From: Malonomonas rubra DSM 5091
GTDB lineage: Bacteria > Desulfobacterota > Desulfuromonadia > Desulfuromonadales > Geopsychrobacteraceae
Assembly (NCBI RefSeq): GCF_900142125.1
Contig: NZ_FQZT01000002.1
Coordinates: 124,001 to 188,000 of the forward strand
DNA length: 64,000 bases
Reading direction: 5' to 3'
The position numbers were made by a program, and so were the translations under genes. This document shows positions 53,088-62,646 of the stretch, piece by piece. Every line of letters begins with the position of its first letter. Position 1 is the stretch's first letter. The notes below the pieces were generated by a model. It saw only the letters and a program-made list of their open reading frames with translations, was not told the DNA's origin and did no database searches.

Positions 53088-54467
53088 GTGCCAGAAAAAA
53101 CACAGATACTACTGATTGATGACGAAAAAGAAAGTTGCCAGGCGCTCTCCCTCTTACTGGGCCGCGCAGGTTACAGTGTTCAGAGTTGCCATTCCGGGGA
53201 GAAAGCTCTTTCTCTGCTGAAAAAACATACCTACGAACTGATCATCAGTGATCTTTTTCTTCCTGGCGTCAGCGGCATGGACATTCTCAAACAAGTCAAA
53301 GAAGATTCCCCACAAACCTGCGTCATCCTGATTACCGGCAATGCTTCTGCCGAAACGGCTGTCGAAGCGATGAAGGAAGGTGCTTTTGACTACATCTCCA
53401 AACCGTTCAATTTCGAACGCTTGAAGCTGCAGGTTGCCAAGGCGCTGGAGAAGAATCAACTGGTGACCGAAAACCTGTATCTGCGCCAACAACTGCAGCG
53501 AAAATATAAGTTTGACAACATTATCGGCACCAGTCAGGCGATGCAGCAGGTTTTCACCCGCATGGAAAAAATCGTTAATACTGACTCCACGGTGCTGATT
53601 CTGGGAGCGTCCGGAACCGGCAAGGAGCTTGTCGCCAAGGCAATCCATTTCAACGGCGCGAGAAAAGACAAACCATTTATCGCTATAAATTGTGGGGCCA
53701 TCCCTGCCGACCTGCTCGAATCGGAACTTTTCGGTCACGTCAAAGGAGCATTTACCAGCGCAGTTTCCGATAAACCGGGAAAATTCGAAGTCGCCAACGG
53801 TGGGACAATTTTTCTTGATGAAATTGGCAACATGCCACTGCAGCTGCAAATGAAGTTACTGCGCGTTCTGCAGGAGCACGAATTCGAAAGGGTCGGCTCA
53901 AGCAAAAAAATCCGCCTCGATGTGCGCCTGATTTCTGCAACCAACGCCAATCTCGTCGATCAGGTCAAAAAAGGAAATTTCCGTGAAGACCTCTACTATC
54001 GACTGAATGTCATCCCGATCGTACTGCCGGCGCTCAAAGACCGTCGCGGCGACATCAGCCTGCTGGCAAAACACTTCCTGACCAAAATCTGCAAAGAGAT
54101 GAAACGTCCCCAGATGATGCTCGATCCACAGGCGCTGCAAGCGATCGAAGCGTACAACTGGCCCGGCAACGTGCGAGAAATGGAAAACGTCATCGAACGT
54201 ACTGTCGCTTTGACCGACGGCGAAACGATCGGTTGTAACGACCTGCCAGCCGACATCGGCAATGCCAAGGTTGCTCAAACCAGCATGACGCCACAGGTTC
54301 CCGCAAACGGCTTGAACATGCCAAAGATCATTGCCGAAATGGAAAGAGAAATGATCCTCCAGGCGATGGGAATTGGCAACGGTGTCAAAGCCAGGGCGGC
54401 CAACCTGCTCGGTATCAACCGCACCACCCTGGTGGAAAAGATCAAACGACTGGGAATTGAGTTGTAA
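53088..54467 (+). CDS. Sigma-54-dependent response regulator (NtrC family)
   Basis: A 459-residue activator. REC domain 1-120 with acidic D11/D12, phospho-acceptor D55 and K105. AAA+ domain with Walker A GASGTGKE at 173-180, sigma-54-contact loop GAFTSA at 220-225, and Walker B GTIFLDEIGN at 239-248. The C-terminus has a Fis-type helix-turn-helix (GVKARAANLLGINRTTLVEKIKRLGI). The contact loop has Ser where the consensus GAFTGA has Gly. It starts with GTG at 53088 after AGAGGGG. A flavodiiron gene follows after 28 bp. No histidine kinase gene is adjacent. Confidence 0.95.
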   Translation: MPEKTQILLIDDEKESCQALSLLLGRAGYSVQSCHSGEKALSLLKKHTYELIISDLFLPGVSGMDILKQVKEDSPQTCVILITGNASAETAVEAMKEGAFDYISKPFNFERLKLQVAKALEKNQLVTENLYLRQQLQRKYKFDNIIGTSQAMQQVFTRMEKIVNTDSTVLILGASGTGKELVAKAIHFNGARKDKPFIAINCGAIPADLLESELFGHVKGAFTSAVSDKPGKFEVANGGTIFLDEIGNMPLQLQMKLLRVLQEHEFERVGSSKKIRLDVRLISATNANLVDQVKKGNFREDLYYRLNVIPIVLPALKDRRGDISLLAKHFLTKICKEMKRPQMMLDPQALQAIEAYNWPGNVREMENVIERTVALTDGETIGCNDLPADIGNAKVAQTSMTPQVPANGLNMPKIIAEMEREMILQAMGIGNGVKARAANLLGINRTTLVEKIKRLGIEL

Positions 54468-54495
54468 CTCTTCTATAGAATCAACGAGGAAAACA

Positions 54496-55719
54496 ATGAA
54501 CGCTGTCCAACTGACCGAAGGAATCTACTGTCTGCCAGTCAACCTGGAAAGCTACCAGCTTTTTGAGGGCATGTGGCCGATGCCGAACGGCATCTCCATC
54601 AACTCCTATATCGTCCGTGGCGAGAAAACCGCGCTCATCGACCTAGTTGAGGATGTGAACAACAAACCGGCCGACTTCGAAGCGGAACTGGCGTCGATTC
54701 CTGTAACCTTCGATGAAATCGACTACCTGGTTATCAATCACATGGAGCCGGATCATACAAGTTGGCTTCCGACCCTGCTGCAGAAAAACCCAGACCTGAC
54801 CTTTTACGTTACGACCAAAGCGGCCGATTTGCTGAAATCCTTCTATGGGGTCAGCGAAAACATCCACATCGTTGAGGATGGCGAATCCCTCGAACTGGGC
54901 GCAGGCAAAGTTTTGACTTTTTTTGAAACGCCCAATATCCACTGGCCTGAAACCATGATGACCTACGAGCAGAGCAGCAAAACCCTCTTCTCCTGCGATG
55001 CTTTCGGCTCGTACGGCACACTGGATGATGTCTACTTCGACGATCAGCTCTCGACCCGGCAGCATGATTTCTTTCTCAACGAGGCATTGCGCTATTACGC
55101 CAATATCGTTTCCAGTTTTTCGACCTTCGTACTCAAGGGGATCGACCGGCTGGAAGGATTGGACATCCAAACCATCGCCCCATCGCACGGAATCATCTGG
55201 CGGGAAAATCCCCAGGCGATTATCGAATCGTACGCACGTTTTGCCTCCTACCTGAAAGGCCCCGCGGAGCCTGAGGTAACGGTGATCTGGTCAAGCATGT
55301 ACGGAAACACCGAGAGGCTGGTCAAACATATCGTTCAGGGGGTACGGATGGAAGGCTTGCCGGTTCATGTTTACCAGGTCCCGGATGAGCATGTCGGCGC
55401 GATCCTCGCTTCGGCCTGGAAATCGGCCGGCCTGATTCTCGGCATGCCGACCTACGAGTACGAAATGTTTCCGCCGATGGCCTGGGTGCTCGACATGTTC
55501 CGGCGGAAAAAAATCTGGAACAAAAAAGTATTACGGTTCGGCTCTGCGGGTTGGGTTGGCGGCGCACAACGGGAGTTTACCAAGTTGACAGAAGGTCTCA
55601 AGTGGGACTTTATCGAGCCGATTGAATGGAAAGGTGCACCGACCCAGGGCGAATTTGATGTGGCGGTCAAACAGGCTCAGTTACTGGCCAAAAATGTCAA
55701 AGCTTTCTGCCAGGCATAA
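54496..55719 (+). CDS. Flavodiiron protein (A-type flavoprotein)
   Basis: Reduces O2 to water and/or NO to N2O in anaerobes. The 407-residue protein has an MBL-like diiron domain with NHMEPDH (ligand motif HxExDH at 82-87), a second ligand in FFETPNIHWPETMMTYEQ, ligand D in SCDAFGSYG and final HGIIWR. From about 255 is a flavodoxin domain with VIWSSMYGNTERLVKHI for FMN. No rubredoxin tail is fused. ATG 54496 follows AACGAGGA. It lies 28 bp after a sigma-54 activator gene and probably shares its transcript. Confidence 0.95.
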   Translation: MNAVQLTEGIYCLPVNLESYQLFEGMWPMPNGISINSYIVRGEKTALIDLVEDVNNKPADFEAELASIPVTFDEIDYLVINHMEPDHTSWLPTLLQKNPDLTFYVTTKAADLLKSFYGVSENIHIVEDGESLELGAGKVLTFFETPNIHWPETMMTYEQSSKTLFSCDAFGSYGTLDDVYFDDQLSTRQHDFFLNEALRYYANIVSSFSTFVLKGIDRLEGLDIQTIAPSHGIIWRENPQAIIESYARFASYLKGPAEPEVTVIWSSMYGNTERLVKHIVQGVRMEGLPVHVYQVPDEHVGAILASAWKSAGLILGMPTYEYEMFPPMAWVLDMFRRKKIWNKKVLRFGSAGWVGGAQREFTKLTEGLKWDFIEPIEWKGAPTQGEFDVAVKQAQLLAKNVKAFCQA

Positions 55720-55762
55720 CCGACCAAAAGCTATTCCAGGATGGAAATCGCCGCTCCAAACG

Positions 55763-55793
55763 AAAAAGGCCACCCCGCAAAGGGTGGCCTTTT
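55763..55793. terminator. Bidirectional terminator between the flavodiiron gene and typA
   Basis: AAAAGGCCACCC (55764-55775) and GGGTGGCCTTTT (55782-55793) form a perfect 12-bp stem with a 6-nt loop and T runs on either strand. It serves both convergent genes. Confidence 0.9.
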
Positions 55794-55811
55794 ACATATC
55801 TGAAATGACAG

Positions 55812-57623
<1,812 letters not shown>

Positions 57624-57733
57624 CAGTTAAACCCTTTATAAATCGTTATTTTTGCAAAACCGCGCGATTATGCCAGAAAGGTGTTGTTGTGCCAAGTAAA
57701 TACCTAGCTACGCTTATCTTTTTTACCAGATAC

Positions 57734-57775
57734 AAAAAAAAAGCTCCCCCACCCGGATAAGGTGAGGGAGCTTTT
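57734..57775 (-). terminator. Terminator after the PiT-type transporter gene
   Basis: AAGCTCCCCCACC (57741-57753) pairs with GGTGAGGGAGCTT (57761-57773), with one mismatch; on minus a run of T follows. It lies 20 bp beyond the transporter stop and separates it from typA. Confidence 0.85.
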
Positions 57776-57793
57776 ATCTCCTCAAACTGACGA

Positions 57794-60052
57794 TTATCGT
57801 CTCTCTTTTCTTCGTTCAACACCGCCAAACGACTGCTCAAAAATTTCCAGCAGTTCGATGCTCTGCTTCGACAGCATCTTGGCGTTACCGATGATTCCAT
57901 AATAAAGGATACTCAAGCGGGTCTTCGAAGAATTGTCCTTGATCCGCACGACCTGGCTGTCGTTCAACTCATCCGCCAAAGCGATCAGTTGACGGTTTTT
58001 TTCAACCAACTGATCTAGTTCAGCCGTTTTCCGGTTGGTGAATGTATCTTCGACCGCCAGCAGAATTTCGCTCTGCGCTTTACGGATTCGCTCGAGTTCT
58101 TCCACCTGCACCGGCAACAGTCCTTCATGATGGTTGCCGACATGGGTATAAGCACGCAGAACGATATCACGATACCCATCGGAAAGCTTCTGCAGTCGGC
58201 GGATCGTCTGCGGGTACATATTTGAAACTGCCAGGTCTTTTTGGTCGAGCAGACGCATCGATTTGAAAACGTTGGCGCTGATGATGTTCGTCCACTGTTG
58301 CATCTTGCTAATCTTGCGACGCTCACCACCGATACGATCAAAGTTCTGAATAAACAACGCTCCCAAAACGGTATCGAGCGATTCGCGGATCTCTTTGAGC
58401 ATGAAACTCATGTGTTCAAAAGTCGTCTCGACACTGCTGTACGGATCTTCAATCGACTTGAGGTTGAAAATCTCCTCTTTCTCGGCGTCAGCCGCCATGA
58501 CTTTGTGCTTGCGATGGGCGTTCCAGATCAGCGCCGCAGCAAACACAATCAACAGCAGAACGCCAACGGCCTGCAGGTAGAAAATAATCGTGGCAAAGAT
58601 CGCTGCTGAGGTGAAGGCGATAACTGCTGTCATGAACCAGCCACCAACAACGGTCAACACCCCGGTCACACGGTAGACAGCGCTTTCACGCCCCCAGGCC
58701 CGATCGGCAAAAGAACTGCCCATGGCGACCATGAAAGTTACGTAGGTGGTGGAAAGAGGCAACTTGTTGGAGGTCGCATAGGAAACCACGCCGCTGGCGA
58801 CCATCAGATTGACTGAAGCACGCAGCAGATCGAAGGATGGCCGCCCACCCGCAACCTCAACCACCGGGGCGTTCTGAGGATCGAGCCGGTTGTTGACCCA
58901 GCTCCGCACGCCACTGGGGACAACCGCACGGACAGTATCGAAAATGTGCAGCACCAACCGTACGATTGCCCGAGAGAGAGTCGTCGACTCAAAGCGCTCG
59001 TTACCCTCATCCTGCTGGCTGAGCTGCAGTGACGTTTCGGTCACCGAACGCGCCTTTTTCGACAGCAGCAGTGTGACCACCATCAAGGCTCCGGCCCCAA
59101 GCAGAATCAGGGTCTCCGATTGAACTTTCTGGCTCAGCATCCCCATGGTGGCATTAAGAGGATCACCCGAGGCCATCGCGGCGGTGTACGAATGGAAACC
59201 TGCCAGCGGCACACCGATAAAGTTGACCAGGTCGTTGGCAGCAAAAGCCATGGCCAACGCAAAGGTCCCAATCAAGACGATCGGCTTCAGAATATTAAAC
59301 TTCATCATCTGCATGATCTGCAGGATGATCGCTGAAATGACAAAGATCACCACCAGGATCAAAAACCAGTTGGTCTTTATCCAGGCCACATCCTGCTTGC
59401 TCATAAAGGAAGCGCCCTTGGCCCCCTTGACCAGAATGAAGTAAGTGATCATTGACAGGGCCATGCCGCCCCAGAGCGAACCGTAGCGATTGATCCGCTG
59501 TTGATAATCGAAGGTAAAAAGCAGGCGGGTAAGAAATTGAACCACCGCTCCACAGACAAAAGAGATCGCAACCGAGAGCAATATCCCCATGATAATGGTA
59601 ATCGCCTTGGCGGTGTTTATGTAGCTAACGATTGTTGCCAGACCGTCACCTGCCTGCACGATCTTGAGCACAGAAACAGCGACCGCAGCACCAAGCAGTT
59701 CAAAAACAATCGAGACAGTCGTCGATGTCGGCAGGCCGTAGGTGTTGAACAAATCGAGAAGAATAATATCCGCGATCATGACAGCCAGAAAAATTGTCAG
59801 CATTTCCGGCATGGTGAAAAACTGTGGATGGAAGATTCCCTTCCTCGCAACCTCCATCATCCCGCTGGAGAAAGTCACGCCGGCCAGAATCCCCAGACTG
59901 GCAATCGCCATAATAGTTGCCCGCGATGCTACCCGCGAACCGATGGATGAATTGAGGAAGTTGACCGCATCATTACTGACCCCAACGATAATGTCCATCA
60001 ACGCAATCACAGCGAGGATACAGACGGCAACAAGGAAAATTTCTGTACTCAT
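57794..60052 (-). CDS. Inorganic phosphate transporter, PiT family, with PhoU-like C-terminus
   Basis: A 752-residue transporter, much longer than E. coli PitA (499). The membrane region has the PiT repeat signatures GVSNDAVNFLNSSIGSR near the N-terminus and AMAFAANDLVNFIGVPLAG in the second half, with about 11 segments. From about 540 the C-terminus is soluble and helical (FEHMSFMLKEIRESLDTVLG ... LERIRKAQSEILLAVEDTF), resembling a fused PhoU domain that may gate transport. It starts ATG 60052. Its leader has the conserved 37-bp box and hairpin seen also before the NptA-type gene. Confidence 0.9.
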   Translation of the reverse strand: MSTEIFLVAVCILAVIALMDIIVGVSNDAVNFLNSSIGSRVASRATIMAIASLGILAGVTFSSGMMEVARKGIFHPQFFTMPEMLTIFLAVMIADIILLDLFNTYGLPTSTTVSIVFELLGAAVAVSVLKIVQAGDGLATIVSYINTAKAITIIMGILLSVAISFVCGAVVQFLTRLLFTFDYQQRINRYGSLWGGMALSMITYFILVKGAKGASFMSKQDVAWIKTNWFLILVVIFVISAIILQIMQMMKFNILKPIVLIGTFALAMAFAANDLVNFIGVPLAGFHSYTAAMASGDPLNATMGMLSQKVQSETLILLGAGALMVVTLLLSKKARSVTETSLQLSQQDEGNERFESTTLSRAIVRLVLHIFDTVRAVVPSGVRSWVNNRLDPQNAPVVEVAGGRPSFDLLRASVNLMVASGVVSYATSNKLPLSTTYVTFMVAMGSSFADRAWGRESAVYRVTGVLTVVGGWFMTAVIAFTSAAIFATIIFYLQAVGVLLLIVFAAALIWNAHRKHKVMAADAEKEEIFNLKSIEDPYSSVETTFEHMSFMLKEIRESLDTVLGALFIQNFDRIGGERRKISKMQQWTNIISANVFKSMRLLDQKDLAVSNMYPQTIRRLQKLSDGYRDIVLRAYTHVGNHHEGLLPVQVEELERIRKAQSEILLAVEDTFTNRKTAELDQLVEKNRQLIALADELNDSQVVRIKDNSSKTRLSILYYGIIGNAKMLSKQSIELLEIFEQSFGGVERRKERR

Positions 60053-60106
60053 AGATTTTTACAATCCTTCACAAGGCTGAAACGGGTTCGAGCACTTTTT
60101 ACCCGC

Positions 60107-60140
60107 AAAAAGCCGGACAGACGCAAAAGTCTGTCCGGCT
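60107..60140 (-). terminator. Strong hairpin with T tract in the leader of the PiT-type gene
   Basis: AGCCGGACAGAC (60111-60122) and GTCTGTCCGGCT (60129-60140) form a perfect 12-bp stem with a 6-nt loop, and on minus five T follow (60111-60107). It resembles a terminator 55 bp before the transporter start and about 190 bp after the preceding gene's stop. The box at 60207-60243 lies upstream of it, so either it ends the upstream gene's transcript, or it attenuates the transporter's own. Confidence 0.75.
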
Positions 60141-60206
60141 CAAAAGTGAATCCGAAAAAGCATTCTTTGCAGGCTCCATTAACCAACACACAAGCTCTTA
60201 TCGGCT

Positions 60207-60243
60207 GCTAACATTACGAGTGAAATGTTAGGATAGTGTTAGC
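60207..60243 (-). promoter_or_regulatory. 37-bp three-element regulatory box A, upstream of the PiT-type gene
   Basis: On plus: GCTAACA (60207-60213), 12 bp, TGTTAG (60226-60231), then TGTTAGC (60237-60243) starting 11 bp later. The last two are direct repeats with an 11-bp period, as in Pho boxes; the first is inverted. The same layout recurs exactly at 62179-62215 before the second phosphate transporter. A PhoB-type regulator is the natural candidate, but the half-site sequence is not the E. coli consensus. Confidence 0.6.
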
Positions 60244-60333
60244 GTAAAATTAAAAATCCTGCTTTTAGTCTAACCTAAAGATAATATTCCTCAACGTCCT
60301 GCGATCAGGGTGAGCAAAAATTTTACTAAACAA

Positions 60334-62010
60334 TCAGGAGGCCTCGTCGAAAACAGCCTCGTGAAGGTTGACAGTATGGTTCTTGATCCGCCGCAGCGCA
60401 ACCGCCATATCGCTGAAGGTCAAAGCGGACAATGCCCCGCAGGAGCCATCTTTCATCCGTTTCAAATGGGCCTTGCGAATTTCGTCAGCCAGATCATTGA
60501 GTCGGCTGGCCTCATCATAAATCTGCTCTGTCGTGGTCGCGTCCTGATTTTGAAACGCCTTACATACCAGGCTGAAGAAACCAAAGACTTCGCGCTGATA
60601 GCCATGGATCGCCGCCCAGGCATCATCACTGAAACCAGCTTCATGTTTTTCCAACCGGAGCATGTAGCCACAGAGAGAGTCGGCATAATCAGCGATTGAT
60701 TCAAGCTCGTCAGCTGCCCTTACATAACTGTAAGCCCTGTCCGACTGGCTTTTACTGGCATTACCAGCCTGCATAAGGGTGACGACAAAACTGGTGATCT
60801 CATGTTGCATGATATCGGTTTCTTCCTCGAGCGCCGCCACTTTGCGCTTGAACTTGTTGCGTTTTTTCATCCCGGGCTGGAGAAAACTGCCCGAGTGTTT
60901 AAGCGCCTTATGCACCCGCCCCTGCATCCGCTTCAACTCTTCATAGACCATCGGAATCCCCATCGCGACCGGAATAGTACCAGGGGCGCCGATGTATTTG
61001 AGCCCCTCCTTGGTTGCTTCTTTTCGGTCAGGCAAGAGACGCACCACCAAGCGCGCCAGATGATTCAGAAACGGCAACATCACAAGAGTCGCGGTGACAT
61101 TGAAAAAGGTGTGCGCCATGGCGATATGAGCGGCAATATAAGGGCGATTCCCCTCAGCATCGACAAACCCGGAAGCACCGGGAACGAACGTCTCGATCAT
61201 CGTCACGTAGAAAGAGAATATCGAAATGATAATCAAAACACCAAGCACATTGAAAATACTGTGCGCCACAGCAGCACGCCGCGCAGAAATAGTGCCACCG
61301 ATAGCTGCAAACTGGGCTGTGATGGTGGTGCCGATATTCTCCCCCATCACCAGGGCAATTGCTGTGTAAAGCGGAATCGCACCCGTCGTTGCCAGGGCAA
61401 TCGTGATACCGAGCATCGCCGAACTGCTCTGAATGATCATGGTCATCAAACAACCGATCGCAACGCATCCAAGAATACTCAGTAAGGTTTTCGCATCAAG
61501 GGCCAGCATCAGGTTCATAAAGCCTTCATCACTTCTCAGTGGTTTGAAGGCTCCGCTCATGATCTCCAGGCCAAAGAAAATCATACCCAAGGCAACGATA
61601 ACTTTTGTGCTCGCGGAGATACGATCATTTTTTGAAAACAGCATCGGGAATATCCCGAGCGCTATCAGTAATAATCCGTACTTACCAACCTTGACCGCCA
61701 GAATCCATCCCGTGATGGTGGTCCCGATATTGGCACCGAGAATAACTCCGATCGCCTGCGTCAACTCCATCAGCCCGGCGTTGGTAAGACCGACGACCAT
61801 AACCGTTGTAATCGATGATGACTGCACGAAGGTGGTAACAAACAAACCGACAAAAACTGCCAGAAAACGGTTCGTGGTCACCGAAGATATTGCTTTACGG
61901 ATCATCCCTCCCGACAACATCTGCAAACTGTCGGAAAGATATTTCATTCCGAGGATAAAAATGCCAAGGCCACCAACCGCGGTATAGCCCATCTTGAACG
62001 GCTCAATCAT
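60334..62010 (-). CDS. Na+/phosphate cotransporter, NptA type, with PhoU-like C-terminus
   Basis: A 558-residue protein. Two Na/Pi-cotransporter repeats form the N-terminal 330 residues: FVTTFVQSSSITTVMVVGLTNAG, GVILGANIGTTITGW, and the second-repeat MIIQSSSAMLGITIA with VMGENIGTTITAQFA, where the QSSS and ANIGTT/ENIGTT motifs contact Na+ and phosphate. The C-terminal 200 residues are a helical PhoU-like domain. Gene order places ridA upstream and the PiT-type transporter downstream. Its leader has a 37-bp box and hairpin like the PiT gene. Confidence 0.92.
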   Translation of the reverse strand: MIEPFKMGYTAVGGLGIFILGMKYLSDSLQMLSGGMIRKAISSVTTNRFLAVFVGLFVTTFVQSSSITTVMVVGLTNAGLMELTQAIGVILGANIGTTITGWILAVKVGKYGLLLIALGIFPMLFSKNDRISASTKVIVALGMIFFGLEIMSGAFKPLRSDEGFMNLMLALDAKTLLSILGCVAIGCLMTMIIQSSSAMLGITIALATTGAIPLYTAIALVMGENIGTTITAQFAAIGGTISARRAAVAHSIFNVLGVLIIISIFSFYVTMIETFVPGASGFVDAEGNRPYIAAHIAMAHTFFNVTATLVMLPFLNHLARLVVRLLPDRKEATKEGLKYIGAPGTIPVAMGIPMVYEELKRMQGRVHKALKHSGSFLQPGMKKRNKFKRKVAALEEETDIMQHEITSFVVTLMQAGNASKSQSDRAYSYVRAADELESIADYADSLCGYMLRLEKHEAGFSDDAWAAIHGYQREVFGFFSLVCKAFQNQDATTTEQIYDEASRLNDLADEIRKAHLKRMKDGSCGALSALTFSDMAVALRRIKNHTVNLHEAVFDEAS

Positions 62011-62091
62011 TTCAAACCCCTTGAATTACTTACAAATATCGATCTAGCATCTTTTATTTTATAAAGACTAGAAAGCTATCTACAAAGAGAA

Positions 62092-62125
62092 AAAGCCGGA
62101 CAAACTTAACAGTCTGTCCGGCTTT
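62092..62125 (-). terminator. Strong hairpin with T tract in the leader of the NptA-type gene
   Basis: AAAGCCGGACA (62092-62102) pairs with TGTCCGGCTTT (62115-62125), and two more pairs continue beyond one A-C mismatch; on minus a T-rich tract follows. The 10-nt core AGCCGGACAG/A is the same as in the hairpin at 60107-60140. It lies 82 bp before the transporter start and is downstream of the box at 62179-62215. Confidence 0.75.
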
Positions 62126-62178
62126 CAATACTTTAGAAACAGCATACGAGGGAATCTTTGCTGATCGCCCCGAGCTGC

Positions 62179-62215
62179 GCTAACATTGTAAACAGATTGT
62201 TAGCGCTGTGTTAGC
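62179..62215 (-). promoter_or_regulatory. 37-bp three-element regulatory box B, upstream of the NptA-type gene
   Basis: GCTAACA (62179-62185), 12 bp, TGTTAGC (62198-62204), then TGTTAGC (62209-62215) 11 bp later. Element sequences and both spacings equal those of box A at 60207-60243, while the bases between differ, so the conservation is of protein-contact positions. It lies about 170 bp upstream of the transporter's ATG. Confidence 0.6.
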
Positions 62216-62255
62216 AAAAGATTGCTCTACGTACAAGATATTTTCGTCATTTTAA

Positions 62256-62633
62256 TCAGCCGCAAAAAGCCACCGCGTCGATTTCAACTAACGCCCCCTT
62301 CGGCAACGCCGCCACCTGAACAGTCGCTCGTGCCGGTGCGATGCTAACGAAATACTCAGCATAAATATCATTGACGACAGCAAAATCGTTCAGATCAGAC
62401 AGGTAAATGGTGGTCTTTACAACTTTACTGAAATCGGCACCAGCCGCAGCAAGCACTTCGCCCAAGTTATCCATGACCTGGCGGGTCTGTTCAGAAATGC
62501 CACCTGCAACCATTTCACCGCTGTCTGGAAGCAGAGGAATCTGTCCGGAGCAGAACAGGTAATCGCCGGCGCGCACAGCCTGTGAATAGGGGCCGATCGC
62601 CGCAGGAGCTTTTGTTGTTTCGATTCTTTCCAT
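62256..62633 (-). CDS. ridA: RidA family reactive intermediate deaminase
   Basis: Hydrolyses reactive enamine/imine intermediates from pyridoxal-phosphate enzymes to protect metabolism. The 125-residue protein begins ERIETTKAPAAIGPYSQAV, has VRAGDYLFCSGQIPL, and ends with IAPARATVQVAALPKGALVEIDAVA with the catalytic Arg in PARATV. ATG 62633 follows GGAGATTGG and gives the standard length; the longer frame to 62678 overlaps the RelA/SpoT gene end. It probably shares the upstream RelA/SpoT transcript (13 bp apart). Confidence 0.95.
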   Translation of the reverse strand: MERIETTKAPAAIGPYSQAVRAGDYLFCSGQIPLLPDSGEMVAGGISEQTRQVMDNLGEVLAAAGADFSKVVKTTIYLSDLNDFAVVNDIYAEYFVSIAPARATVQVAALPKGALVEIDAVAFCG

Positions 62634-62646
62634 TTCCAATCTCCGC

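Noticed and set aside
60081-60110. A GGTTCGAGC-like stretch that recalls a tRNA T-arm
   Set aside because: No acceptor, D- or anticodon stems can be placed around it.
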